Source of the DNA: Annona cherimola
Taxonomy: Eukaryota > Streptophyta > Magnoliopsida > Magnoliales > Annonaceae
Assembly: GCA_030490835.1 (NCBI GenBank)
Contig: CM059975.1
Span: forward strand, 30,536,133 to 30,600,132
DNA: 64,000 bases
Direction: 5' to 3'
This document shows, one piece after another, positions 1 through 12,936 of the stretch. Numbering within the stretch: the stretch's first letter is position 1; each line of letters starts with the position of its first letter. Below the pieces are notes generated by a model. It was not told the origin of the DNA and did not search any database. It saw only the letters and a program-made list of their open reading frames with translations. A program made the translations under genes and the position numbers.

Positions 1-92
1 AATTTCCCTATTTTTCCCCTTTGCCGCCATCTCAAGCTCCAACAATCTCTGTCATCATTCTCAAGCAACTCCCCGGGGGGAGCAGAGCAGCG
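1..92 (+). other. 5' UTR / promoter-proximal end of the MRD1-like gene
   Basis: Pyrimidine-rich leader with no ATG before position 93. The window starts here, so the transcription start and promoter lie outside or at its very edge. Confidence 0.5.
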
Positions 93-195
93 ATGTCAGT
101 ATCCCATTGCTAGTCAACAAAGCTACTGTTTCTTTTTGTTTTAGATTCCTTATTCCATCCTAATTTTCATTTTTCAATTTATTGGAACTTTCAGG
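93..195 (+). other. Start codon of the MRD1-like gene split by intron 1 (95-194)
   Basis: Exon 1 ends ...GCGAT followed by donor GTCAGT at 95. Exon 2 begins at 195 with G TCT CGT ATC TGT after acceptor TTTCAG. Joining AT to G gives ATG TCT CGT, the expected MSRICVKN start of this family. The alternative donor at 99 (GTATCC) would put exon 2 in the wrong frame, and there is no in-frame ATG early in exon 2. Unspliced RNA also has an ATG at 93, but it reaches TAG after six codons. Confidence 0.75.
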
Positions 196-3100
196 TCTCG
201 TATCTGTGTGAAAAATATACCCAAGTACGTTGCCGAAGATCGTCTCAGAGATTTTTTCTCTCAGAAAGGCGAAATAACTGATGCCAAGATTATGCGCACG
301 GTGTAAGATTCATATGCCTTTTGGTTCATTTATCTATGCTTTTTTGTAACATGTCATTCCCATCATGCAAATCATGTGTCACTGTGTGATGGAGCTTGAA
401 CAGAAATTCATTTTTAATTGAAGAATCCTAATTGCGCATTTCTACCCAACGAATTCAGACTGTAGAAGTTCATTGCTAATTCAGTTTAGGCAATTGGGTG
501 AGTGGGTTTGATCCAGGAAGTCTTGATGGGCCCCATTACGAAGGCCTACTTGAGAGTATTCAGTAAAGATGTAAGGATACAAATTTTTAATGATTTGGAT
601 CCTTTTGAGCAGATTGAATTCAGGAGACCATTGTGTGCAATGGGCTGTGTGGTTTGGTAATTGGTATGCACAGTCAGAAATGGTGGCAAATGGTAGATGA
701 GGTCAATATTGGCAATGCTGTGATTATTCCCGTGATTTGGATTTCAGAGATGGCAAGAGCAGGCAATTTGCATTTATTGGTTTCCGCACGGAGAGAGAGG
801 CTGATGAAGCCATAAAGTTCTTCAACAACTCCTACTTGGATACTTGTCGAATCACATGTGAGGTGTGTATGCTTGAGCTCTCCTAATGTAATTGCAGTGT
901 TATAGCAGAAAGTTCCCTATTATTGCTGGGCTCCTTTCCATGCCGAAACGTGTGAATTTCTATTCTTGTATCTCATCATCATCATCATCATCATCATCAT
1001 AAGCCATTTGCCACCTAGGTAATGTGAAGATGGTTTTTTCAGCAGCATGATTTATATTTGGTTTGAATTAGATAGTATGTGAGCTTGGAGGTTGTGGGTT
1101 CGAGTCACTGGAAATAGCCTATTTGTGATGAGTGTAAGGCATCATATTCTGATCTAGCCCTTATGTTTTGTTTTACAATATTTCATTTCCATCTTCTTAC
1201 AATTTAACTCCAGACTTGCACCTCTTGGGCCACCTTGCCGAGCTTGTACCTTTGTGGCATGTTAGGTAAAACAGTTATACTGTTATCTGTATCCTTTGCC
1301 TGAATTGTATGTTCACTGTTCAGCTTCCATTTTTGTGTAAAGAGACTATATGTTCAAGATGAAACTGGAGTATGAGACAATGACATCCCTTTTACTTATA
1401 GGTTGCTCGAAAAGTTGGGGACCCAGCCATTCCACGCCCTTGGAGCCGTCATTCAAGGAAGAAAGACAGTTTAACTGCTGATAGTAAGAATAGTGCAGAT
1501 ATTAAAGTTTCTGGTCTCCCAAGTTCTAAAGGAATAAAAATCCTTGATGACAAGTCCGATAATTCCAAACACAGCACCATGAATGATGATTTAACGTTTC
1601 AAGAGTTTCTAGTAGTCATGCAGCCTCGGAGCAAATCAAAGGTGTGGGCAAATGATACAGTAGTGCCTCCTCTCATTCAAAATGACAGAACGGTTGAGAA
1701 AGAAAGCAAAGTAAGAAAACAAGAGGATAAGCAATCATCAGAGTCATCTAATGTAGTTAACGATAAAGTGCCCACTGAAAATGCAACAACTTTGCAGAAT
1801 GAGTTATCTGAAGCAGTAGCAGCAAAGCCCTTGGATGAACCGGCTTGTGATGAGATCATTTCGGACATGGATTATTTCAAGAGTAGAATTGCAAAAGAGT
1901 GGTCAGAATCAGAGTCTGACAGTGGCAATTCAGATTCAGGTACTGCTGACGGCAATTCAGATTCAGAGTCTGATTATGGCGATTTGCCTGATGAAAGAAA
2001 CAATGGTGAAGAGGGTGATGAAGGTGATATGGAGAATTCCCATGCTGCTTATGCAGGAGATGAACTAAAAAACAAAGAACAAGATGAGGTAGATATGGAG
2101 GATGCCTATGCTGTTCATTTGAGTGATGAACAAACCAACAATGAAGAACAGAGTCCTGAAGATCTTGATGCTGAAATACATGATAGTGAAAATCCATCAA
2201 CGACTTTTGAGACTGGTCGTCTTTTCATTAGAAATCTCCCTTACTCGGCAAAGTATGCTGACTTATTTTCTTATCGATATTCTCTAACTGGTGAAATGCC
2301 TACTGTTTTTTTGTAGGAATTAGCCTAGGAATATGTATTAAAATTTACATATTAGTTCGGGTTTTGTCATTTAGTAATCCTTGTGCTGTTGGTGTAAATC
2401 AGCGAGGATGACCTGATGGAGCTCTTCAGCAAATTTGGGGATGTCACAGAAGTACATGTTGTGGTTGATAAAGAAACAAAACGGTCCAAGGGAATAGGCT
2501 ATGTTCTCTACACTCTTCCAGAATCCGCAGTTAGGTATTACCTTGTGACTTAAAGTCTGTTTTCTCTCTTTTTATTGTTTTCCTGTTTAAATCTTAACAA
2601 TTTTTTGCAGTAATTGGAGTAGCCTGTTTTCCAGTAATTATTTTTTAATGCCGAAATTAGATTTGGAACTTTGCTCTGCTTCATATTTTTAGCCTTATAT
2701 CTTGTAATGAAATTGTTGATTTATTTGCAAAGTTTCACTTATCTCCTGGTAAAATTTCACTAGGATAGAGGGATTCCAAAGTTTTATATATTTTACATAT
2801 CATGCTACTTATTATTTTCGTATGTGGACACCCTCCCTCGTCCCTGCAGTTTGTGGGAGTTCAATACTACTTGTTGTCTTTGTACTGATTTGATGAATAT
2901 GATCTATTTGCTCTCGAAAAGAAATCTTTAGCAGCCACCTTTTTGATCGTGTGAACTGTTGCATCCTAATTCATAAGTTGTGTATACATATTCCAATCTG
3001 GTTCTAAGTTGCTGTTTGAAAGGGCAGTGGTGACATTAAGTAGCTGCTTAAGCATTTGCTAACTTAGTGCTCATTGACATACTGAAATCCACTTGATAAT

Positions 3101-6100
3101 GTTGTTTAAGATCTAGATAACTTATAATTTAGCTTCTTCCTGCAGGGCATTAGAAGAATTAGACAGTTCAAGTTTCCAAGGCAGATTATTACATGTTATG
3201 CCAGCAAAACAACACAAGCCTTCCTCAGATAAACAAAAGTGAGCAGAACTTGAAAGTAACTGTTATATCACTTTGTTATGGGCTTCAGTTTCTGTGTTTC
3301 TCCCATGCATGTGAACAAATTTGTGCCAAATCCTTCCAGGTTTAATATTGCTGTGGAAGAAGTTCCAAAAACTCTGAAGCAACAAAGGGAGGAACAAAGG
3401 AAGGCATCAGAAGCGAGTGGTGATACTCGAGCATGGAACAGTTTGTTCATGCGCCCAGACACTGTACAGATCTTACCCAGATTGCTAGTTATCCCGCTTT
3501 AATTTTCTGGTCTTTACCTGTCAAGTGGCTGTCTATTTTAGCTGGGAGGACTAGAACTACTATTTTTATATTTGTGCAGTTTGAACTTTCTTAATATGTT
3601 CTCTCGTCCTTAGCAATATCAATTGGCTACAGAATGCATTTAACTGTGTTTCTTTAGCCGTTAAATTTGGCATTGAGTGTTGATATTATCACTGTATTTT
3701 CACCTATTCTTTGTCCAATTTTGATTTGTTCGACAATCTAAGTGGTTGTAACTTGCATTATTCTGGTAAGTTGGTGCATTGTTCTGAACCTCCAAGTTTT
3801 ATTTACGTCATTGCAAAATCTGTGTGCACAGTTAAATAATGAGTAAGCTGTGTGCTGCGATTGGTGCTTTCCTTTGAGATGAAAGAACTTCGGTGCCTGA
3901 AAATTTGTTTAAATGGAGAGAAACAAAAGTGGTTAACAAATGTAAAAGTCCTTTGCATTGCTTCTAGGTTATCAAATTAATTCCACTAGCTCTTAAAATA
4001 ATGGGTCTTCTCAACTATACTGTCCAAGTTGAGCATCTAATTTCTTGATCTTTGCAATAATGTTTAGTTATTTGACAAATTTGCTCTTCTCATCTTGTCT
4101 ATGAATCCCTAAGTTAGTTTGTTATTTTCCACATTCTAATCTGTTTCTGTTCCATTGACTAGGTTATAGAAAACATTGCTCGTAAATATGGAATTAGTAA
4201 GGGTGAGTTACTTGACCGAGAAGCAGATGATCTTGCTGTTCGTATGGCATTGGGGGAAACCCATGTGGTTGGGGAGACAAAGAAGGCACTTGCAAATGCT
4301 GGAGTCAATGTGGATGCACTAGAGGATATTGCCTCTGGTAAAGCTGACAATGTTAAGAGAAGCAACCATGTAATCTTAGTGAAAAACTTACCTTATGGTT
4401 CTTCTGAAGGAGATCTGGCTACGATGTTTGGGCAGTTTGGAAGTTTGGACAAAATTATTCTCCCTCCAACAAAAACCTTGGCATTGGTATGTGCCATGCA
4501 GTGATTGTATTGTATAATTTATTAATTTAGTTTTTCTTTTTTCTTTTGTGAATGTTACATTTCAAATAACCATATATGTTAATTTTCTTTTGAGCATATG
4601 ATTGTAGGTTTTCGACAATTATCTTATCATGAAAAATAGCATAGCTGCTTTGAATGACATATTGTAATGTTACAGTCTCAATTATCATGCTACTTGTTGT
4701 TCCATATTCAACATTGTTGCAAATGTAATGCTCAGATTGTTCTATTAAATGCATTTTTGAGTTGGGCAAGGATGTGGCTTCCTTCCATTAATGCCTATGG
4801 CTGTTGTGAGGAATTTTTTTGGTTTCATCCTTTTTGGATGTCAAGGATCCTTCCATTCCAATTGTTCCAGATGAGTTTTTGCCTAAGTGTTTCAGGTTCT
4901 GAATGCTGGTTTTAAAGTTATCTTTGGGTTGAAAATTTTGACGGTTTGAATACTTTTAATAAGACTTTGTGAGAAAGTCAAAAGGTTAGGAGAGTTGAAA
5001 CTTGCTAAAGAGATTTAGGAAGAGTTGAAATGAGCTGCTTATATTGGGAATACAAGTGGGAGTGGAACTTATCTGCTATAGCATGACCGTCAGACCTGCA
5101 ATGCTTCTTGGGTGAAAACATTTATGACTCAATTCTTTTAGATCAGTACAATACTAGATGATTTTCCATTTTTGGTGCATCTTGTAAAATATAACTTCTA
5201 GATTTATGTGCAGTAACTATATTTCTGATTCACTTTAGATTTTAATCTTGCCAATGCCCTGTGGAATGTTATTTCAGGTCATTTTTCTTGAAGCATCAGA
5301 AGCTCGTGTTGCATTCAAGGGCTTGGCATATAAGCGTTACAAGTAAGTCTATTTCTGTTGCAAGCAGTTAAAGAAACATAGTGGAGAATATGTTCTTAGT
5401 CTTTTAGTGTAGCTAAACCTGTAGTCATTTATCATACTAATTTTTTCTTGATTTGTGGCTTTTTTTTTATAAAAAAATTATATCCTATAATTTTGTCATT
5501 ATTCCCAAATCCAAGGATTTATTTCTTCTATTATTATTGGTTTGGCTATCATAGCTTGTTCAGAATTTCTTAATGGCTCCCCAACTTTTTTCATTTGCGA
5601 TATTATTTGATTTCCTATTTGCTTAACTCTGTTTTTCAAGTTTCTTTTAATATTCTATGGTGTCATCTAGAATCCAATTCCAGCAGCAAGTTAACTTATT
5701 TGGTCTTATGGGGTCGTGTACCAATCATGGTTGACAGCAGTTTCACACACCAATGTAGTCATGCAAAGTAATCCAGTTCAGTAAAACGTTTATATTCTTA
5801 AAAAATATTTTGAAAAATATTGGTGATGGTTTACCTGGTTTCTGTGAATCGATGACTTGCTACATGCCTAAATGCATATATATACATATATAATTCTGTG
5901 ATTTCATTGCTAATGTCAGGAAGTGAGTAAATTCGGAATTTGTATTCTTGATGAACCCTGACCTTTCTTTCCCCTGAAAAACTGGACAAGGATTTTTTTT
6001 TCTTCTTTAAAGGTCAATGTTGAGAGTTGATTCTATTTTGTTGATTGTAGAGATGCTCCATTGTATTTGGAGTGGGCTCCAAACAATATTCTTAATCCAA

Positions 6101-9100
6101 GTTCAAAGGTCAAGACTGCCACCCCAAAGGATGTTGTTGGTGAAAAAGATGTCAAGAGAGTACTGCTCGAGCAACGTGTTGAGGGAATATCTGAAGAGGA
6201 TATTGATCCTGACAGAGTTGAGGTTTGGATTGCCATTTTTTTGCTATGGTTTTAGCTTTTCTTTATGTTCTCACTTAGTTGTTTCTTTGCATTCATAAAA
6301 GATTGATTGGCATCTTTGAGGTTTGCCTGTGGCCAAATTTTCACTGTAAGCGGTGTCATTGAGGTTTGACTATCTAGCTTTTTTATTATTTTATTGTTTT
6401 TGATATGAGGAGTTTTGGCTGATTCCATGGGTTTGGAGGTGGATCAAATGAAACACCAGGATTATAGACCTGCATTATTTCTCATGTGTGTGGTAAGAGA
6501 TTAAAAAAAAAAATGGGGCAACATTTTCAAAAAGTAAAAGAGTGTGATGTGATCTAATGGGGTAATGATTAGGAGCAATGAGAATAAAGATAAAATAAAT
6601 AGGATAGTTGTATGAAAAAATGTGAAATGAATGTAAAATAAAAGAAAAAGTAGGGTCGTTGGGTAATTATGATATTTTCTATCTTAGGGTATTTAAGATA
6701 TTAAATCATATTAAAGTGTGTGTAGTACGAGGTGGGAGAATCCCCCCCTTATCAAATGCCAAACAGAACCTACATGAATAATCTCATGTGCTGGTCAGCT
6801 ATATCATAATGTATTTTCAGGATTCCAGACTCCACAAAATACACATTCTAAGGATTGAAGATATTGAAAACATGTAGGAAGGTGAAATGAACTGAAAATT
6901 TTTGGAAAATTTCTTTGTGGGGGCTGGCAACTTCCAAAAAATGTTGTTGCAGTTACAGAGACAGGATTTTCTCCTTATTCACCCTGTTTTTGGTTTCATT
7001 TTTAGCAATTGCAATTCTGGTACATGATATTTGGAATGTTTGAATTGCATTTGGGATATACGATCATGGCACTCATGCTCAACAAGGATTGTATATGATT
7101 GAAATGAAACTTAATGCCTCATGTTGTAATATTTTTAAGGAACCACACATGCTTCTTTTGCAGTTTTGTTTTGTTTGTATACTCATCTGGAACTTTAGTC
7201 GGAAAGTTCCAGCATTTTACCAATGTTTTTTCCAGTGAAAATTTGTTATAGTTTCTGGATGGTGGGGTTGGGATCTCAAGCTTGAGGTCAGGATGTATTT
7301 TTATGTTCGTTGGTAAATGCATCTTGAATTTCCTTCTTAGTTAAACCTTTAAAAAAGTTGGCTTCAAATTGAATTTTATTTTAAGGATTTTCATAAAACT
7401 AGATGGTGAATAAGGGCCTGTTTGCACAGAGAAAATGAAATGTTACTTACGAGAACGAAACAAAGAATGATGTTAGCTGCTGCAAAAACAATCATTTGGC
7501 AAAATAGTAGGAAAAGATAAATAGATATATTTCTTCTTTTGTGAAAAAGTATATACTTGATTGTGGAAGAGGGAACGTCGACTAGAGTAGGTAAATGCCT
7601 AATCAACTAAAGAGGGAGGCAAAGAAGTTTTCCTTTCTACTTTCCACCTATCTGAACAAACTTTCATGTTCTGTTTTGAAAATCGAAAAAAAGGGGCAAA
7701 ATAGAAAAGAAGAGGAATATTAAAGAAACGGAGGAAATTAGGGTAATGATTGGAAATAAAATGAATTAAGAAAAAATATAATTTTTGGATGAATAGATAA
7801 GCATAATGATTGAAAAGGTACAAGTAATAGATGGAAAAAATAGAAAGGAAGAGGAATACAAATGGAGGAAATTACATTACTAGGAGGTGATGATTGGAAA
7901 TAAATGAATCAATAAAAAAATGATGATTTTGAATCAATAGATAAGCAGAATGATTGAAAAGGTACAAGTAATGAGGGAGAAAAAGTAGCACTATGCAGAT
8001 GTTGCATCAAGTAAAAGGTTAAAAAAAAGGAAAATTTTTGTTGTTATCAACCAGTCTTTGGGCAGTTGGGAGGAAATGAAATCGCAATGGAAATGAAATT
8101 ATAGGGATTAGCCAGTCATAAAGTTAGGAAAGTTATTTGGTTGGATGAGGATTTTGATTCTGGAGTAGGATCATTTGATTGCTTATTATAGAGTGATATT
8201 GCAAATGTGAGCACTTACTGTAACTTCTGATTATTTTATAACAGTCAAGATCGATCTTTGTTAAGAATCTGAATTTCAAGACAACTGAAGTGTGTCTACA
8301 AAAGCATATCAGTGAAAACATGAAGGATGGAAAACTTCAGTGTGTCAAGGTAACATAATATTAGCCATCTTTTGATTTCTTTATATCCATGAGCATCCTT
8401 AATTTGTTCTTGTACTTTTGCAGATAAAAAAACACCTGAAAAATGGGAAGAATGTCTCCATGGGTTTTGGGTTCATAGAGCTGGATTCTATGGAGACAGC
8501 AGCAAATGTTTGCAGAGATTTACAGGTAAAGTTTTGCAATTAATCTTTAGCTGGATCATAGCACATGCATGTGCAATACTGGCCAAACCATCCATGCAGT
8601 GCATGAGTGCCCTTTCTGTTTCTGGTTACATGTTTCTTATGCTGGGTATTTTTGGTGAGGGATCTTATGCTGATTAAGGGCCTGTTGGATTCACAGTAAG
8701 GTTACCACACAGTTGTGCTTTAAGCGATAAGAACCAATTTGGAGCTTATCTTTATGGTGCTACACTTATTCCAACTTTTACCACAAAAATTTTGGGCGGA
8801 ATGGATAGGCCAGGTCAAACATCCTTAAAAAGCAGGATACTTGAGTGCTTTCTGCCTACAAAGCTAGGCCAAACAGACCCCAGTTCAATAACCTTTTTTT
8901 TTTTTCGATTGGGACTAATTCAAGGACTATGTAGATCTTGAATGTGTCATGCTTTCATGTCTACCTGCATGGGTCTTCATTGATGCTAATTGCATTCAGT
9001 GAATTTGCAATGGAAACTAGTTTTCATATGCAATCCAACCAGTATACCCCTTTTCTCTTTGGAAGTAAGAATCACAATGAGAGCATAAGGTGCAATTCAC

Positions 9101-11214
9101 ATAACAATGCAGCAGATCATTCTATTTCACAGTAGCCACCAGTTCACTTTTGCTATCAGTTAGTTCTGTGTTTGTTACTGACTTAGGCAATTCTTTTACC
9201 AGGGGACTGTTTTGGAAGGCCATGCTCTTATTTTGCAACTTTGTCATGCGAAAAAGGAGGAAGGAGCCTTGAAGAAAGTTGATAAGGATAATAGTTCAAC
9301 AAAACTAATTGTAAGAAATGTTGCTTTTGAAGCCACACAGAAAGATTTGAGGCAGCTTTTTAGTCCATTTGGCCAGGTAATACTCTTTGTTCTTCCTTTC
9401 TGTTCCTGGTTTAATGTGGAATGCAGAGATGCAAAGCTTGATAGTAATCATGGTTTATTATCATAATCATCATAGCATCAGCAGCAGTAGCCAATCCTAT
9501 GCCAATAATCAGCTGCATCAGCTATAAAAATCCTCATTTCATCCTCTTTCTTGGGGACAACACTCTTAAACAAGAAGCCTTGTATCAGTCTTGAGTATGT
9601 TAATATGTACAAATATGGCCCTGTTCTTTAGATGCTTCATAAATGAGCTCTTCTTGTTCTAGCCACCTCTAATTTCGTGAGCTAATCCCATCTTGTCTGA
9701 CTGAATTATCTGTGCGGATCTACCCCCATAATACTATCTGAGTCAATGCTAACTTTTGTTTCTGTTAGAAGGAAGACAACAATTTAACCTTCAATGTACA
9801 ATAACTCTATCTTAAAATGATCAAAGTTGCTGTTTCCTGCTTGGTTTAGCAAAATTTTCTGATAGCTTTTTTTAATAATGAGTATCTATGACTTAGTGGA
9901 TTCTGAGTTAGTGTAAATTTTGGTGAGGTTCTTCCATTTTTCACTTCATTTTTGTGCAAGTCTGAGTTTTTGTGCTATCCTGATGGTCTTTCCTCTTTGA
10001 TCTTGCTTTCACTGTTTTTGCACAAATTACAAGTTTTCATCAGTTGCAAGTGTCCATTGCAGATCAAGAGCTTGAGGTTACCAATGAAGTTCGGGGGACA
10101 CAGGGGATTTGCATTTGTAGAGTATGTTACAAAGCAAGAAGCGCAAAATGCAATGCAAGCTCTCTCAAGCACTCATCTATATGGGCGCCATTTGGTAAGA
10201 TTTTTTTGGGAATCTGGTACTAAGTATGAGCTTCTTAGCATCCAAATACACTCAATGCATCACGAGTGCTTGAGCGTGGTGTCCGAAGGGTACCTGAGGA
10301 CACACTCTAAGGGTGTGCTTGTTTCAAGATAAAACTTTTTCACTTAAAACTTTTCCATTTTTTACTTTCTATGACTACTTTATTTTTTAATTATTTCTTC
10401 ACATCTTCCTATACAAACTACCATACTTTATAATCATTTCTGCACAACTATCAATACAACTAACCTATTTAACTTTATTTTCTTTATTCTTCATTTGTAC
10501 TCTTATCATATGACATCATTTTCTCTCATTTCAAAAACTTCTACACTAAAAGTTTTTTTAAAATTTTTTTACTGCTTTCCAATCACACCCTAAATAAATT
10601 TAAGTGACATAATTAAAAAGTTTCTAATTTGTTGGATACTCCCACAAGTGGACATTTCAAAGAAAACTATGAGAGTTGTATGTGCATATACATGTCTCAG
10701 AGTAAGTGCATACCTAGTGAATTAGGCTTTCCTATCGATGTAGGATTTTGCAGAGGAAAATATATACAACTTCACCCCTATATTTTGTTCATAAAAAAAA
10801 ATAAAAATAAAAATTTACCCCTATATCTGGGGGGAGGCTGTTTCCATGAGGGCAAGCCGAGGGTCTCGCTATTGCCCATTGTCTTAGGCAACGGTGCCAA
10901 TTGCAAATGTCTAATGCCCAATCAGAGATTTTGTTAGTATAAGGATCTGGATAATCTTGGACATCTTTCAGTGCCCACTGGCAAACTCCTGACCCGAAAC
11001 CTTGTCATTTTAATTTGTACTTCATGATAATTTTCAGGTGCTGGAGCAAGCGAAGGAAAGGGAAACATTGGAAGAACTACGAGCAAGGACAGCAGCACAG
11101 TTTACGGATGAGCAGAGTGGATATCAAAACATGTCCAAGTTGTCGAAGAAAAGGAAACACCTCGCAATTGTTGATGAAGGGAATGTTAAGTTTGAAAGGA
11201 TAACAGGTTTTTAA
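93..11214 (+). CDS. MRD1: MRD1/RBM19-like protein with five RRM domains, 15 exons, 891 aa deduced
   Basis: Seen: coding exons 93-94, 195-302, 748-862, 1402-2252, 2403-2534, 3146-3238, 3340-3463, 4163-4486, 5278-5342, 6051-6222, 8245-8349, 8424-8525, 9203-9376, 10063-10194 and 11038-11214. All introns are GT-AG and every junction keeps frame; the total is 2676 nt with stop TAA. RRM1 covers about residues 1-75 (starts [13 protein letters not shown]), RRM2 347-425 ([11 protein letters not shown]), RRM3 543-617 ([10 protein letters not shown]), RRM4 665-745 (SIFVKNLNF) and RRM5 764-835 (KLIVRNVAF). An acidic, Ser/Asp/Glu-rich linker separates RRM1 and RRM2 and looks like a CK2 target. The C-terminus is Lys/Arg-rich. 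Known: Mrd1 (yeast) and RBM19 (animals) are nucleolar proteins that bind pre-rRNA and U3 snoRNA for 18S rRNA release and 40S assembly; five RRMs is the yeast number, animals have six. Inferred: nucleolar 40S biogenesis factor. Family and exon structure are secure; the start codon is split (see separate entry). Confidence 0.95.
972..1000. repeat. (TCA)n microsatellite in intron 3 of the MRD1-like gene
   Basis: About nine uninterrupted TCA/CAT trinucleotides, intronic. Confidence 0.9.
6430..6765 (-). mobile_element. Decayed Harbinger-type MITE (family E) in intron 10
   Basis: The segment around 6555-6660 (runs such as aaaataaataggatagttg) matches the internal part of family E elements at 25040 and 53800 in reverse orientation. 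The ends are unclear, so the boundaries are approximate. Confidence 0.4.
7701..7985 (+). repeat. Tandem repeat, two units of about 140 bp, in intron 10
   Basis: Unit 1 starts near 7701 and unit 2 near 7841. Both contain gaggaata, then ggaggaaatta, then atgattggaaataaa, then tgattgaaaaggtacaagta. The block follows a MITE-like start GGGCCTGTTTGC at 7414 whose partner end I could not place. It is probably an internally duplicated MITE. Confidence 0.65.
8678..8880. mobile_element. MITE with GGGCCTGTT-type termini in intron 12
   Basis: The left end GGGCCTGTTGGATTC and the reverse complement of the right end, GGGTCTGTTTGGCCT, form imperfect terminal inverted repeats about 200 bp apart. The flanks TAA and CAG do not match, so the superfamily (Harbinger or hAT) is open. 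Confidence 0.55.
10311..10590 (+). mobile_element. Tourist/Harbinger-like MITE (family E copy 1) in intron 14
   Basis: Termini GGGTGTG...CACACCC, 280 bp, flanked on both sides by TAA, which fits the 3-bp TWA target duplication of PIF/Harbinger elements. The interior is AT-rich and matches copy 2 at 25040 along its length (for example ttattttttaattatttctt). Intronic, so probably neutral for the MRD1-like protein. Confidence 0.8.
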
Positions 11215-12580
11215 TGCCTGTTAAACAAGTTTTGTAATTTGTAAGCAAAGCAGTGGTTATTTATCTATTTTAGTCACCTAAATGGGTTTTTGGTGTGCAT
11301 CTCTTTCCATTTAAATGTCGTTGATGGTGCTAGCGCAGTAAGTTGGTAATTTCCGAACGTTGTGCAGTTATGCTTTCGTGCTTGCCACAGGCCACACCGA
11401 TTTTATGTGGTGTAAGAGGCGCACTCATCGCACGTACCGGTCTCTATGGGAGAGCTGAGGAGCACTTAGCATGAAATGCATGGTGTTAAAATGATCAGAT
11501 GGACCGTTTCGAGCCTCGGAATTGGAGTTTGGGATTGGGAGTGCAAATCCGGGATATAAGAACTTAAAAAAAGGGCTATGCTGCTGTAGAACCAGGTGCA
11601 ATTAGTTCATTTTTTTTATTTTTTTTCAAAAAGATCCAAGCCGTGTGCATTGCAAATCTGAAAAGCCAACTTGGTTGAAGTTTTTTATAATCTTATTATT
11701 AAAAAACGTGATTATAAATACCTTATTCATTTGCATTTTTTGTGGATTATATATTGATCTAATTATTTGGATCATATAAATATTAACGCAGAAGAAGTTA
11801 TGCATGACTTAGATGTTTTTTTCAAAAAAGAATTTTAAGTTGTAGCAAATTCCATTTGAAAATTTACGTTAGCAAGCCCATTTCAGAAATTAAGGTATGT
11901 AAGGAGAAGAAAATAAAGGATTTAATAGTGCCCATCTAAATAAAAATATAGAGTTAAATAGTTCAATGGGACTCGGCATAGATTTTCAACGCTTCAATCT
12001 GATCCAGTAAAATATCTCAGTCAAACTCACATATAAATCGTCTTGGGTATCTGATCATTAGGCCAAGGTTAAGCCGTTAGGAGGTTCTGTACTTACGTTG
12101 GAAAACGATCCTGCCGTTCTTCCATTTCTAGTCCATACAAGTATACCACTGTCACTGGAATACGGAGGGAATTTTATTTTCAAACCATAATAAATCTTTA
12201 ATCCGTATTTGTTTTGAAGTAGAAGAGGAAACGCCTCTTTAAGGATAAAAAAGACACGCATTTTTTCTCATTTGTAGTCCATACAAATTTTTTTCGTCAC
12301 TAGATGTTGAATTAATCGATCCAAAATTGATATATAAGTCAAATAAGTTTCTTACGATTAATTTACACATTCATCATATTGGGGTCAATGCATACCTTTA
12401 ATTTGGCTGAAATTGCATTTCCAAATTAATAAATAATTCTGCATGCAATGGGTGGACAATGGTTTTCACTTTTTTATTTTATGTATATACACATCGAGTT
12501 ATCTAATATTATAAATTAATATATGCATAATCCCCGCCATATAGAGGAACCAAATAATACTCTTACAGCACAAACACAAA
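11215..12580. other. Intergenic, 3' flank of the MRD1-like gene
   Basis: Includes the 3' UTR of the MRD1-like gene at its start, then AT-rich sequence. I see no gene or bounded repeat. Confidence 0.5.
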
Positions 12581-12589
12581 GGAACTAAA

Positions 12590-12700
12590 TAATACCTTCA
12601 CCCACTGAAAGAAACGCGAGACGCTCCCATTACAAGGTAAGACTCCACGGTTTCGAACTCGCCCCGCGTATCCTTTTTACTGAAATAACACCAATGGTTT
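12590..12700 (-). repeat. tRNA-derived SINE relic
   Basis: The minus strand carries AGTTCGAAACC near 12650, a perfect match to the polymerase III B box (RGTTCRANNCC), inside a GC-richer island. There is no paired T stem and no recognisable acceptor stem, so it is not a tRNA gene. Boundaries are approximate. Confidence 0.35.
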
Positions 12701-12936
12701 TGTAATGCCAACACCCATCTTCTGTCTTACATCTTTTTCCTTACTATGACTTTACGTGATCTTTTCCCTCTAACCAAACGCTGCTGGTTTTGAAATAAAA
12801 AAAGGTACTGTTATGCTATTTAAAATAGTATATATTTAAAATAGATTATAACTTTAATTTATAAAACTATGTAAATTATATTAACTCCAAACTTTGCTTC
12901 TATGAAAACTCTATTCTATATTATTCCTCCCATTTT

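Noticed and set aside
95..110. U12-type intron at the alternative donor GTATCC (position 99)
   Set aside because: The donor resembles the U12 motif, but using it puts exon 2 out of frame, and no U12 branch site lies close to the acceptor.
1579..2316. Open frame that could be called an independent acidic protein gene
   Set aside because: It is the 3' part of exon 4 of the MRD1-like gene read past its splice donor at 2253; the frame, the RRM2 start and the next exon all agree.
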